Origin: Actinomadura sp. WMMA1423
Lineage (GTDB): Bacteria; Actinomycetota; Actinomycetes; Streptosporangiales; Streptosporangiaceae
Direction: 5' to 3'
Assembly: GCF_006547145.1 (NCBI RefSeq)
Contig: NZ_CP041244.1
Location: 1,798,001 to 1,862,000, forward strand
Length of the DNA: 64,000 nucleotides
The position numbers were made by a program, and so were the translations under genes. The notes under the pieces are model-generated. The model worked only from the letters and a program-made list of their open reading frames with translations. It was not told the origin of the DNA and did no database searches. This document shows, one piece after another, positions 34,956-43,294 of this stretch. Position 1 is the stretch's first letter, and every line of letters starts with the position of its first letter.

Positions 34956-35909
34956 ATGCATGTGGTGGCGGTGCTGGCGCTGGACGGGGTGGTCGCGTTC
35001 GATCTGGCCGTCCCGGGCCAGGTGTTCGGGGTGACGACCACGTCGGAGGACGTTCCGCTCTACGAGACGCGGGTGTGCGCGCCGCCGGGCGGGGTGGAGA
35101 CGTCCGCCGTGCTCGGCCGGATCCGGGTCGAGGCGCCCTTCGGGCTCGACGCGCTGGCCGCGGCCGACACGATCGTTGTGCCGGGGCACGATGACGTCCG
35201 GTCCGAGCCGCCCGCCGCGGTGCTGGACGCGCTGCGCGACGCGGCGACCCGGGGCGCCCGTATCGCGTCGATCTGCGTCGGCGCGTTCGTCCTCGCCGCC
35301 GCCGGGCTGCTGGACGGACGCCGGGCGACGACGCACTGGCGGTTCGCCGACGAGCTGGCCCGGCGCTTCCCCGGCGTCGACCTGGACCCGTCGGTGCTGT
35401 ACGTGGACGGCGGCCAGGTCCTCACGTCCGCCGGGGTGGCCGCCGGCATCGACCTCTGCCTGCACATGGTCCGCCGCGACCACGGCTCCGCGACGGCCGC
35501 GCGGACCGCGCGGCGCATCATCATGCCGCCGCAGCGGGACGGCGGCCAGGCCCAGTTCATCCGCCACGACGACCCGCCGGACGCGCGGGCCGCCCTCCAG
35601 CCGCTCCTGGCATGGCTGGAGGCGAACCTGCACCGCCCGCTGACGCTGGACGACATCGCGCGGCACGCGTCCGTCAGCGTGCGGACCCTGACGCGGCGGT
35701 TCCGCGACCAGACGGGGACGACGCCGCAGCAGTGGCTGTCGCGCGCCCGCGTCCACCGGGCGCAGCAGCTCCTGGAGAGCACGGACCTGCCGGTCGAGCG
35801 GGTCGCGGCCGAGGCGGGGTTCGGCTCGCCGGTGACGCTGCGGGCCCACTTCTCCCGGCGGGTGGGGGCCTCGCCGCTGGCGTACCGGAGCGCGTTCCGG
35901 GGCCGCTGA
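34956..35909 (+). CDS. GlxA-type transcriptional regulator (DJ-1/PfpI domain plus AraC HTH)
   Basis: A 317-residue regulator: residues about 1-165 form a DJ-1/PfpI amidotransferase-like domain with Cys in ASICVGAFVLAAAGLLDG, and residues about 205-310 a double AraC HTH (LTLDDIARHASVSVRTLTRRF and ERVAAEAGFGSPVTLRAHF). An ATG at 34938 is in frame, but TACGTT (34944-34949) lies 6 nt before the ATG at 34956, so a leaderless start there is preferred. It may regulate the divergent HD-domain gene; the signal is unknown. Confidence 0.85.
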   Translation: MHVVAVLALDGVVAFDLAVPGQVFGVTTTSEDVPLYETRVCAPPGGVETSAVLGRIRVEAPFGLDALAAADTIVVPGHDDVRSEPPAAVLDALRDAATRGARIASICVGAFVLAAAGLLDGRRATTHWRFADELARRFPGVDLDPSVLYVDGGQVLTSAGVAAGIDLCLHMVRRDHGSATAARTARRIIMPPQRDGGQAQFIRHDDPPDARAALQPLLAWLEANLHRPLTLDDIARHASVSVRTLTRRFRDQTGTTPQQWLSRARVHRAQQLLESTDLPVERVAAEAGFGSPVTLRAHFSRRVGASPLAYRSAFRGR

Positions 35910-35927
35910 TCACCCCGCCGGACGTCT

Positions 35928-35944
35928 ACCGAATGCGATTCTGT
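35928..35944. promoter_or_regulatory. Operator-like palindrome upstream of the thiolase-like gene
   Basis: ACCGAATGCGATTCTGT is an imperfect inverted repeat (TACCGAA against TTCTGTA, one mismatch) 35 bp before the start. Its left half is identical to a perfect version at 37591-37607. Confidence 0.55.
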
Positions 35945-35978
35945 ACCGTGAACGGGCACGGACGAGGAGAGCGAGGCG

Positions 35979-37139
35979 ATGGGCACTTCGATCGTGGGGC
36001 TCGGGATGACCGAGCTCGGCAGGGTGTACGGGCGCAGCCCCCGGCGGCTCGCGGCCGACGCGGTGCGGCTGGCCGCCGCCGACGCGGGCCTGGAGCTCGG
36101 CGACCTGGACGGCCTGCTGGTCAGCCACGGCATGGGCGGCTCGCCCGGGATCGAGCTGGCCGACACCCTCGGCCTGCGCGACCTGCGGCTGCTGGCGCTG
36201 GTCAACTCCTACGGGGCGACCGCCGGGGCGATGGTGTCGTACGCGGCGATGTCGGTACTGAACGGATCGGCGACCACGGTCGCCTGCGTGTTCGCGGACG
36301 CGCCGCTGAAGCCGAAGCAGTCGGCGGGCTCGGCCTACAACCGCGACGCCCGCGAATGGTACGGGTTCGGGGGGATGACGGCGGCGCTCGGCCTGCGCAG
36401 CGTGAACTCCCACTACGCCCTCGCCGCCCAGCGGCACATGGCCCGCTACGGGACGACCAGCGAGCAGCTCGGCGCGATCGCCGTCGCGACCCGCGCCTGG
36501 GCGTCCGGCAACCCCCGGGCGCAGATGCGCGAACCGATCACCATCGAGGACCACCAGGCCTCCCGCTGGGTGTCGGAGCCTCTCCACCTGCTGGACTGCT
36601 GCCTGGTTTCCAACGGCGCGATCGCCGTCATCGTGACGAGCGACGACCGCGCCCGCGACCTCGCCCGGCCGCCCGTGCACGTGTGGGGCTGGGGGCAGGG
36701 CCACCCGGGGCACCGCAAGGAGCTCGGCAGCGACTACGGCCTGACGACGGGCGCCGCGGCGTCCGGCGCGGCCGCGATGAAGATGGCCGGCGTCACCACG
36801 GCCGACGTCGACGTGTGCGAGCTGTACGACTGCTACACCTACACCGTCCTCGTGACGCTGGAGGACTACGGGTTCTGCGCCAAAGGCGAGGGCGGCGCGT
36901 TCGCCGCGTCCGGCGCGCTCGCGCCCGGCGGGTCGCTGCCGACCAACACCGGCGGCGGGCAGCTGTCGGCGTACTACATGTGGGGCATGACGCCGCTGTC
37001 GGAGGCCGTGATCCAGGCGCGGGGGGACGGCGGGGAGCGGCAGGCGCCGTCCACCGACGTGATCCTGGTCAGCGGGAACGGCGGGATCCTCGACCACCAC
37101 TCCACGCTGATCGTCAGCCCGCACGAGAAGGGGGCCTAG
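35979..37139 (+). CDS. Thiolase-like protein (SCP2/lipid-transfer type)
   Basis: A 386-residue thiolase-fold protein. In place of the nucleophile cysteine the sequence reads ALVNSYGATAGAMVSYAAMS, like the Ltp2 type of steroid side-chain aldolases, which act without that Cys. Later motifs include YDCYTYTVLVTLEDYGFC and LPTNTGGGQLSAYYMWG. The next gene, 3 bp away, encodes a DUF35 zinc-ribbon/OB protein; such pairs form complexes doing retro-aldol or thiolytic cleavage of acyl-CoA chains. Role in steroid or branched fatty acid degradation is inference. GAGGAGAG precedes the ATG. Confidence 0.8.
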   Translation: MGTSIVGLGMTELGRVYGRSPRRLAADAVRLAAADAGLELGDLDGLLVSHGMGGSPGIELADTLGLRDLRLLALVNSYGATAGAMVSYAAMSVLNGSATTVACVFADAPLKPKQSAGSAYNRDAREWYGFGGMTAALGLRSVNSHYALAAQRHMARYGTTSEQLGAIAVATRAWASGNPRAQMREPITIEDHQASRWVSEPLHLLDCCLVSNGAIAVIVTSDDRARDLARPPVHVWGWGQGHPGHRKELGSDYGLTTGAAASGAAAMKMAGVTTADVDVCELYDCYTYTVLVTLEDYGFCAKGEGGAFAASGALAPGGSLPTNTGGGQLSAYYMWGMTPLSEAVIQARGDGGERQAPSTDVILVSGNGGILDHHSTLIVSPHEKGA

Positions 37140-37142
37140 CCG

Positions 37143-37520
37143 GTGGACATCGGCATCCTGCGCCGCGACGGCCGGACCGACCCGTTCTTCGACGGCGCCG
37201 CGTCCGACCGGCTCGTCGTCCAGCGCTGCGAGGCGTGCGACCGCTGGTTCGCGCCGGACGCGAGCAGCTGCCCCGGCTGCGGCGAGGAGAACCTCGCCTG
37301 GGCCGAGGCGAGCGGCGCGGCGACCCTGGTGACCTGGACGATCCTGCCCAAGGAGCAGCCCGTCTTCCTGGCGCTGGTCGAGCTGGCCGAGGGACCGTGG
37401 CTGCACACCCGCCTGGACGGCGTGACCCGCGCGGACCTGCGCGAGGGGCTCCCGCTGCGCGCGGTGTTCGAGCATCCGGACGAGGGCGAGTCGTTCGTCC
37501 TCTTCCGCCCCGCCGAATGA
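37143..37520 (+). CDS. DUF35 zinc-ribbon/OB-fold protein
   Basis: A 125-residue acyl-CoA-associated protein: N-terminal zinc ribbon with Cys-x2-Cys and Cys-x2-Cys (CEACDRWF and SSCPGCG) followed by an OB fold (about 55-122, ATLVTWTILPKEQPVFLALV). DUF35 proteins are partners of thiolases or hydratases. GTG start at 37143, 3 bp after the thiolase-like stop, indicates one operon and probably one complex. Confidence 0.85.
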   Translation: MDIGILRRDGRTDPFFDGAASDRLVVQRCEACDRWFAPDASSCPGCGEENLAWAEASGAATLVTWTILPKEQPVFLALVELAEGPWLHTRLDGVTRADLREGLPLRAVFEHPDEGESFVLFRPAE

Positions 37521-37590
37521 CACGTCGCGTCCCGAGGCCGGGAGCGGCTTCCTCGGCCGTCTCAAGGATCGGGGCGCCCGACCGCCCTAG

Positions 37591-37607
37591 ACCGAATGGC
37601 GTTCGGT
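37591..37607. promoter_or_regulatory. Operator-like palindrome upstream of the nitronate monooxygenase gene
   Basis: ACCGAATGGCGTTCGGT, with flanking G/C, gives perfect arms GACCGAA/TTCGGTC. It sits just upstream of TAGCGT (37612-37617), 6 nt before the ATG, so it occupies the promoter spacer, as expected of a repressor site. It matches the site ahead of the thiolase-like gene. Confidence 0.6.
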
Positions 37608-37623
37608 CCATTAGCGTCGGGGC

Positions 37624-38757
37624 ATGAACACCGAGGTCTGCGCACGGTTCGGTATCGAGTTCCCGCTGCTCGCCTTCAGCCACTGCCGCGACGTGGTCGC
37701 CGCCGTCACCAACGCCGGCGGGTTCGGCGTCCTCGGCGCCGTCGCGTACACCCCGGACCGGCTCGAGGAGGAGCTGCGCTGGATCGACGAGCACGTGAAC
37801 GGGCGCCCCTACGGCGTCGACGTGCTCGTCCCCGGCAAGATCGACAAGGCGGCGGAGGGCGGCGCGGGGATGGACGCCCTGCTCGCCGCCGTCCCCGACG
37901 AGCACTGGACGTTCCTCACCGGCCTGTTCGCCAAGTACGACGTCCCGCTGCCCGACTTCGAGAAGGCCAGGCGGTCCGACGCGCGCGGCGGCGGGGTCAC
38001 CAAGGAGGGCGCGACGGAGCTGATCGACGTGTCGCTCGCCCATCCGATCGGCCTCATCGCCAGCGCCCTCGGCACCCCGCCGCCGCTGATGGTGGAGAAG
38101 GCGAAGGCGGCGGGCATCCCCGTGGCCGCGCTGGTCGGGACCTCCGAGCACGCGCGCCGCCAGGTCGCCGCCGGGGTCGACCTCATCGTCGCGCAGGGCG
38201 GGGAGGCGGGCGGGCACACCGGGGAGATCTCCACGATGGTGCTCGTCCCCGAGGTCGTCGACACGGTCGCGCCGATTCCCGTCCTCGCCGCGGGCGGGAT
38301 CGCCACCGGGCGCCAGATGGCCGCCTCGCTCGCGCTCGGCGCGTCCGGCGTGTGGTGCGGCTCGGTGTGGCTCACCACCGAGGAGGCCGAGACGCCCCCG
38401 GCGGTGAAGGAGAAGATGCTCGCCGCCACGTCCCGCGACACGATCCGGTCGCGGTCGCGGACCGGCAAGCCCGCCCGCCAGCTGCGCTCCGCCTGGACGG
38501 AGGAGTGGGAGGGCCCCGCCAGCCCCGGCCCGCTCGGCATGCCGCTCCAGATGATCGTCGCGGAGGGCGCCATGCGGCAGATCACCAAGGTGGCCGAGTC
38601 CGGCAACCCGGGCGCCCGCGCGCTCGCGAACTACTTCGTCGGCCAGTGCGTCGGCCTGATGAACACCGTCAAGCCCGCCCGCCAGGTCGTCTACGACATG
38701 GTCGAGGACTTCGCGAACGCCGTGGAGCGCCTCAACGGCATCACCGGCGAGGAGTAG
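37624..38757 (+). CDS. Nitronate monooxygenase family flavoprotein
   Basis: A 377-residue FMN protein of the NMO/2-nitropropane dioxygenase family (TIM barrel). It has FSHCRDVVAAVTNAGGFGVLGA, the catalytic-loop GGEAGGHTGEISTMVLVPEV with the base His, and the phosphate-binding AAGGIATGRQMAASLALGA. Length and the long middle segment suit the class linked to acyl-CoA catabolism regulons as well as nitronate oxidation, so the true substrate is open. The ATG appears leaderless (TAGCGT 6 nt upstream) under the operator described above. Confidence 0.85.
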   Translation: MNTEVCARFGIEFPLLAFSHCRDVVAAVTNAGGFGVLGAVAYTPDRLEEELRWIDEHVNGRPYGVDVLVPGKIDKAAEGGAGMDALLAAVPDEHWTFLTGLFAKYDVPLPDFEKARRSDARGGGVTKEGATELIDVSLAHPIGLIASALGTPPPLMVEKAKAAGIPVAALVGTSEHARRQVAAGVDLIVAQGGEAGGHTGEISTMVLVPEVVDTVAPIPVLAAGGIATGRQMAASLALGASGVWCGSVWLTTEEAETPPAVKEKMLAATSRDTIRSRSRTGKPARQLRSAWTEEWEGPASPGPLGMPLQMIVAEGAMRQITKVAESGNPGARALANYFVGQCVGLMNTVKPARQVVYDMVEDFANAVERLNGITGEE

Positions 38758-38797
38758 ACCGCCCGCCCCTGGACCTGCGACGAGCGGAGCCCCCGAA

Positions 38798-38836
38798 GCC
38801 CTGCCCCCGCTGGGATCACCACAGCGGCGGCAGGGC
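38798..38836. terminator. Bidirectional terminator hairpin
   Basis: GCCCTGCC-C-CCGCTG pairs with CAGCGG-C-GGCAGGGC (one C/C mismatch) over a 9-nt loop in the 104-bp gap between two convergent genes. Confidence 0.7.
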
Positions 38837-38861
38837 CGGGGAGCCGCGTTCGCCGAGCCGG

Positions 38862-39350
38862 TCAGCGTTTCCCTCCGGCGTACCAGATCGTGCTGCGCAG
38901 GTCGGTCCCCCTGATCACCTGGACGCGCCAGGGCTCCAGCCGCAGGACGTGCAGTTCCGGGTCCTCAGGCCCGCCGCGCCAGAACCGGCCCAGGTCGTAC
39001 CCGGCGCCCTTCGGGCTCGTCCGCCGGTAGAGGTCCCAGACGCGGCGCTTGGTCCCGAGGTCGTCGGCCCAGGCGGCTACGGCGTCGATGCTCACCGCGT
39101 TCTGCCTCGGCGTCCAGTAGGAGAACGTGGTGTGCGGGTTGCCGGCCAGATGCGCGGCCTTCACGGGCGTCCTGTGGGTGGCGAGCCAGCCCAGCGGGCC
39201 GCCGTCACGGGGCTCCCAGACGGGGATGAGCACGCGTGCGCGGGGCCGTCCCTTCGCGTCGACGGTGGTCATGGTCGCGTACACGATGTCGCCGATGTAG
39301 GCGTCGAACTGCCCCTGGATCTCTGCGAACGACTTCACCTTCGTGGCCAC
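38862..39350 (-). CDS. PPOX-class flavin-dependent protein
   Basis: A 162-residue split-barrel protein of the pyridoxamine 5'-phosphate oxidase-like superfamily (FMN or F420 binding). Barrel strands include GDIVYATMTTVDAKGRPRAR and PLGWLATHRTPVKAAHLAGN with the His/Lys pattern binding flavin phosphate, then NPHTTFSYW. GTG at 39350 follows GGAAGGAG. It lies 17 bp after the MFS exporter gene, probably co-transcribed under the HxlR regulator. The substrate is unknown. Confidence 0.8.
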   Translation of the reverse strand: MATKVKSFAEIQGQFDAYIGDIVYATMTTVDAKGRPRARVLIPVWEPRDGGPLGWLATHRTPVKAAHLAGNPHTTFSYWTPRQNAVSIDAVAAWADDLGTKRRVWDLYRRTSPKGAGYDLGRFWRGGPEDPELHVLRLEPWRVQVIRGTDLRSTIWYAGGKR

Positions 39351-39367
39351 TGGCGTCTCCTTCCAGC

Positions 39368-40792
39368 TCAGACGGTGGTCTTGGCGGGTTCGGCGAGCGG
39401 GCCCCCGTCCGGGGCGGCCTCCGGGGCCGGGGGCGTGCGGAGGCCGAACGCGATCACGACCGCGCCCAGCGCCGCCGCCGCGACCGGGACGACGAGGGCG
39501 GTGCGCAGCGCGTCCAGGCCCGTTCCGGCGGCGACGCTGACGGCGGTGACGGCCGACAGCCCGAGCGCCGTCCCGAACTGGATGGAGGTGTACAGCAGGC
39601 CGCCCGCCACGCCGTGCTCGTCCTCCCGGACGCCCTCGGTCGCCGCCATCGTCAGCGGCCCGTACGCCAGCGCGAAGGCGAGGCCGAGCACGACCAGCGA
39701 CGGCAGCATGGCGGCGTAGGTCCAGTCCGCCCCGACGGGCAGGAACAGCGCGTAGGCGGCCGCCGCGAGCAGCATCCCGGCGAACAGCACGCGGGTGTTG
39801 CCGAAGCGCTCCACGAGGCGGGGCGTCAGCGTGGGCGCGAGCACCGTGTCGATGGCGATCACCAGCATGGCGAGGCCGGTCCGCAGCGTGCTCCAGCCGC
39901 GCACCTCCTGGAAGTACAGCGTGGCCAGGAACTGGAAGCCCGCGAACGCGCTCAGGAACAGCAGCGCGGCCACGTTCACGCGCACCAGCGGGGCCGTCCG
40001 CAGGATGCCGAGCCGCACCAGCGGCGACCTCGACCGCCGCTCGATCGCGACGAACAGCCCGAGCAGCGCCAGGCCCCCGGCGAACACGGCGGCGGTCAGG
40101 CCGGCACCCGCGGCGAGGTCCTCCAGCCGGACCACTCCGTACGCCAGCAGCAGCATCGCCCCCGTGACGGCCAGCGCCCCCGCGACGTCGAAACCCCCCG
40201 GCCGCCGCACCGCGCCCGCGTCGGGGAGGAGGGCCAGCGCCGCGACCAGGATCAGGGCCGCCATGATGACCGGCGCGAAGAACACCCACCGCCAGCCGAA
40301 GGACGCGAGCACGCCGCCCGCCACCAGGCCCAGCAGGAACCCGCCCGACGCCGTCCCCGCGTACACGCCCAGCGCCCGGGTGCGCGCCGGCCCCTCGGGG
40401 AAGGTGGAGGTGACCAGCGCCAGACCGGCGGGCGCCATGAACGCGGCCGCGACGCCCGTGAGAAAGCGAGCGGCCAGCAGCATCCAGCCCCCGGTGGCGA
40501 ACCCGCCGACGCCGGAGAAGACCAGGAAGACCGACAGCCACAGGACGAACATCCGCCGGTGCCCCAGCAGGTCGGCGGCCCGGCCGCCCAGCAGCATGAA
40601 CCCCCCGTACCCGAGCACGTACGCGCTCACCACGCCGCTGAGCATCCCGGTGGACAGGCCCAGGTCGGCGCGGATCGAGGGCAGCGCGATGTTCAGCATC
40701 GCGACGTCGATCCCCTCCAGGAAGATCGCGCCGCACAGCACCATCAGGACGCCCCATGCGCGCCCGCTCATTCGCTCGTTCGAATCGGACAT
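39368..40792 (-). CDS. MFS multidrug exporter, DHA2 (14-helix) type
   Basis: A 474-residue major facilitator protein with about 14 helices. Motif A appears after helix two as GGRAADLLGHRRMFVL, and motif C-like sequence GVYAGTASGGFLLGLVAGG in helix five marks a drug/proton antiporter. ATG at 40792 is preferred over 40876, since the extra residues are Pro/Arg-rich and GAAGGAG lies upstream of 40792. It is divergent from an HxlR regulator with a 25-bp palindrome between them, a standard exporter-repressor arrangement. Confidence 0.88.
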   Translation of the reverse strand: MSDSNERMSGRAWGVLMVLCGAIFLEGIDVAMLNIALPSIRADLGLSTGMLSGVVSAYVLGYGGFMLLGGRAADLLGHRRMFVLWLSVFLVFSGVGGFATGGWMLLAARFLTGVAAAFMAPAGLALVTSTFPEGPARTRALGVYAGTASGGFLLGLVAGGVLASFGWRWVFFAPVIMAALILVAALALLPDAGAVRRPGGFDVAGALAVTGAMLLLAYGVVRLEDLAAGAGLTAAVFAGGLALLGLFVAIERRSRSPLVRLGILRTAPLVRVNVAALLFLSAFAGFQFLATLYFQEVRGWSTLRTGLAMLVIAIDTVLAPTLTPRLVERFGNTRVLFAGMLLAAAAYALFLPVGADWTYAAMLPSLVVLGLAFALAYGPLTMAATEGVREDEHGVAGGLLYTSIQFGTALGLSAVTAVSVAAGTGLDALRTALVVPVAAAALGAVVIAFGLRTPPAPEAAPDGGPLAEPAKTTV

Positions 40793-40847
40793 CGTCGCCC
40801 GGCTCTCCTTCGACGGGGGAACCGGGCGGGGCGGTTCCCCTGGTGAC

Positions 40848-40872
40848 TGCCGGTTCCCTCTTGTAACCGGCA
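40848..40872. promoter_or_regulatory. Palindrome between the MFS and HxlR genes
   Basis: TGCCGGTT (40848-40855) and AACCGGCA (40865-40872), 9-bp spacer, centred in the 99-bp divergent region. A likely HxlR operator. Confidence 0.6.
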
Positions 40873-40891
40873 ACATCGTCTGGCACCATCC

Positions 40892-41404
40892 GTGAGCATG
40901 GAAGACGGCACTTCCGAGTCCCTCGGTTACTGCGCGGATACCGGCATCGACGACGACGTTCTCCAGTGGGACCAGCGCGCCGACTGCGAGGTGCGGCAGA
41001 TCCTCGACCGCGTCGCCGACAAGTGGTCACTCCTGGTGATCGCGCTGCTCGACAAGCGGAGCCTGCGCTTCACCGAGCTGCGCCGCGCGATCGACGGCGT
41101 CAGCCAGCGGATGCTGACCCGCACGCTGCGGCATCTGGAACGCGACGGCCTGGTCAGCCGCACGGTGCACGCGACCGTCCCGCCGCGCGTGGACTACCGG
41201 TTGACGCCCATGGGCGCGACTCTGCACAGCACCATCCGCGCGCTGGTCGTGTGGACCGAGGAGCACCAGAACGCCATCGCCGCCGCCCGCGCCGCCTACG
41301 ACGAGCGCGCCGCCGCCGAACGGGAGGCCGCCGACCGCGAAGCGGCCGAACGCGAGGCCGTCGCCCGTTCCGTGCTCCCGTCCCGGGCCTCGGGAACGGC
41401 CTGA
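40892..41404 (+). CDS. HxlR family transcriptional regulator
   Basis: A 170-residue wHTH regulator with the HxlR core: Cys in RADCEVRQILDRVADKWSLL (the conserved redox- or aldehyde-reactive Cys position), RFTELRRAIDGVSQRMLTRTL and LERDGLVSRTVHATVPPRVDYRLT. The C-terminus is an Ala/Glu/Arg helix longer than usual. The start is GTG at 40892 or ATG at 40898. It probably represses itself and the divergent MFS exporter. Confidence 0.88.
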   Translation: MSMEDGTSESLGYCADTGIDDDVLQWDQRADCEVRQILDRVADKWSLLVIALLDKRSLRFTELRRAIDGVSQRMLTRTLRHLERDGLVSRTVHATVPPRVDYRLTPMGATLHSTIRALVVWTEEHQNAIAAARAAYDERAAAEREAADREAAEREAVARSVLPSRASGTA

Positions 41405-41440
41405 CCTTGGACATGATCAACAGTGTGGGACGATGGGGCC

Positions 41441-42172
41441 GTGCCCGTTCCCCTGCCCATCGCGGCCGATCCACCCGGCGTGGTCCCCAGGCCGTGGGTC
41501 ACGCAGTCGTGGCGTGACCTGGCGTTCGTCCACTGGCGCGTGGACCCGCGACGGGTGGCGCCGCTACTGCCGAAGGGCGTCGTTCCGGACACGCTGCATG
41601 GGGCCACGTATGTCGGGCTTATCGCGTTCTGGATGCACCGGGTCGGGTGGTTCCGGCTCCCCGGCGTCCCGCACTTCGGGACGTTCCCGGAGACCAACGT
41701 CCGGCTGTACTCGGTGGACGCGCAGGGCCGGCGCGGTGTGGTCTTCCGCTCGCTGGACGCCTCTCGCCTGCTCCCTGTGCTGATCGCGCGGGCGGGGCTC
41801 GGACTGCCGTACCAGTGGTCGCGCATGGCCATCCGGGCCCGGGGCGACGTGATCAGCTATGCCGGTTCGCGACGCTGGCCGGGCCCGCGCGGCGCCTACA
41901 GCCGGATCACCGTGCGGATCGGCGAGCGGGTGGAGGAGCCCTCGGATCTGGAGCACTTCCTGACCGCCCGCTGGGGCCTGCACAACGCCTTTCTCGGACG
42001 TGTCGCGTTCCTGCCGAACGTCCATCCGCGGTGGCCGCTGCACCGGGCGTCGCTCCTGCGCTGCGAGGAGAACCTCGTGGCGGCGGCGGGTCTGCCGGGA
42101 CCGCTCGGGGAGCCGGCGAGCGTGCTGTACTCGCCGGGCGTGGCGGTACGGTTCGGCCGTCCGGCCGGTTGA
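41441..42172 (+). CDS. DUF2071 (YqjF family) protein
   Basis: A 243-residue member of the acetoacetate-decarboxylase-like DUF2071 family: WRDLAFVHWRVDPRRVAPLLP, YVGLIAFWMHRVG, FPETNVRLYSVDAQGRRGV and HLFL-like DLEHFLTARWGLHNAF segments are typical. The biochemical role is unknown. GTG at 41441 is chosen because GACGAT lies 6 nt before it, like other leaderless starts here; GTG at 41423 is the alternative. It is convergent with the following GNAT gene. Confidence 0.75.
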   Translation: MPVPLPIAADPPGVVPRPWVTQSWRDLAFVHWRVDPRRVAPLLPKGVVPDTLHGATYVGLIAFWMHRVGWFRLPGVPHFGTFPETNVRLYSVDAQGRRGVVFRSLDASRLLPVLIARAGLGLPYQWSRMAIRARGDVISYAGSRRWPGPRGAYSRITVRIGERVEEPSDLEHFLTARWGLHNAFLGRVAFLPNVHPRWPLHRASLLRCEENLVAAAGLPGPLGEPASVLYSPGVAVRFGRPAG

Positions 42173-42209
42173 CCACTCCGGTGGGCGGGCGAGAACCGCC
42201 AGGTGGCCG

Positions 42210-42731
42210 CTACACCACGAGGGGGCTGCGGCGTTCGATGAGGACGACGTCGCGCCAGCGGCCGTGGAGGCGGCCGAGGCGCTCGCGCACGCCCACGGTG
42301 CGGAACCCGGCCTTGGCGTGCAGCCGCAGGCTGGCGGTGTTCTCGGGGAAGATGCCGGACTGGACCGTCCAGATGCCGTCCTCCTCGGTGGAGGCGATGA
42401 AGGCGGCCAGGAGCGCGGCGCCCACGCCCCGGCCCTGCGCGCGGGGGCTGACGTAGACGCTGTGCTCGACCACCCCGCTGTAGCAGCAGCGGTCGGAGAC
42501 GGCGACGGCGGCGATCCAGCCGAGGGCCTCACCCGAGGGGGCCGCGTCGGCGGCCACGTACCGGTGGCGCTCCAGCTTGGCCGCGTCGAACTCCGACCAG
42601 GTCGGGGCCCTGGTCTCGAAGCTGGCCTGACCGCCGTCCAGGCCCTCCTGGTAGATCGCCAACACCCGCTCGGCGTCGTCCGGCCGCATGGCCCTGATGG
42701 CGATGCCGGAATCCCCGATCGGCTCGGTCAT
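42210..42731 (-). CDS. GNAT acetyltransferase, phosphinothricin acetyltransferase-like
   Basis: A 173-residue GNAT: IRAMRPDDAERVLAIYQEGL at the N-terminus, ASFETRAPTWSEFD as in Pat/Bar enzymes, and the acetyl-CoA loop VYVSPRAQGRGVGAALLAAF. Likely acetylates an amine such as a phosphinothricin-like amino acid or a methionine derivative. ATG at 42731 follows GAAGGAG. It is divergent from a PPOX-type gene. Confidence 0.85.
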   Translation of the reverse strand: MTEPIGDSGIAIRAMRPDDAERVLAIYQEGLDGGQASFETRAPTWSEFDAAKLERHRYVAADAAPSGEALGWIAAVAVSDRCCYSGVVEHSVYVSPRAQGRGVGAALLAAFIASTEEDGIWTVQSGIFPENTASLRLHAKAGFRTVGVRERLGRLHGRWRDVVLIERRSPLVV

Positions 42732-42785
42732 GGGACTCCTTCCTTCGTAGGCGCGGTGTCGGACCCACCCGCCACACTCACTCAC

Positions 42786-43280
42786 ATGAGCCTGCCAGAG
42801 GATTTGGACGAGTTGGCGCGGACCGTCATCGACGGGAACCTGTACATGACCCTGGGGACGAGCGAAGCCGATCACCGGCCGCGCCTTTCACCGGTGTACT
42901 TCACGCACGCCGGCTACCGGACGTTCTACTGGGTCTCCTCTCCGGATTCGCGGCACTCGGGCAACATCGCCGCCCGCCCGGAGGTCGCCATCGTCATCTA
43001 CGACTCCTCGGCGGAGATCGGGCGGGGCCGCGCCGTCTACATCGACGCCGCGGCCTCCGCCGTGCCCGACGAGGAGCTGCCGGAGCGCTGCGCCGAGGCG
43101 TTCCCCCGGGTCGATCCGGGCGCCGTGGCCTTCGAGCCCGCCGACCTCGGCGGCGACGCCCCGCTGCGCCTCTACCGCGCGGACGCGACCGGATACGAGG
43201 TGCACCTGCCGGGCCGCGACCCGCGCAACGCCTCGGGCATCGACACCCGGCGCCGAGTGGATCCCGTGCCGCGGGCCTGA
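42786..43280 (+). CDS. PPOX-class pyridoxamine 5'-phosphate oxidase-like protein
   Basis: A 164-residue split-barrel flavin-binding protein: LYMTLGTSEADHRPRLSPVYF, FYWVSSPDSRHSGNIAARPEVAIVIYD with the phosphate-binding Ser/Arg/His, and a C-terminal HLPGRDPRN. The substrate is unknown. ATG at 42786 is used; no clear ribosome-binding site is seen. Its 3' end faces the methyltransferase gene 14 bp away. Confidence 0.8.
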   Translation: MSLPEDLDELARTVIDGNLYMTLGTSEADHRPRLSPVYFTHAGYRTFYWVSSPDSRHSGNIAARPEVAIVIYDSSAEIGRGRAVYIDAAASAVPDEELPERCAEAFPRVDPGAVAFEPADLGGDAPLRLYRADATGYEVHLPGRDPRNASGIDTRRRVDPVPRA

Positions 43281-43294
43281 CCGGCCCCGGCCCG

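Noticed and set aside
42210..42875. Longer N-terminus for the phosphinothricin acetyltransferase-like gene.
   Set aside because: The extra 48 codons overlap the divergent PPOX-type gene and precede a good ribosome-binding site at the internal ATG (42731).
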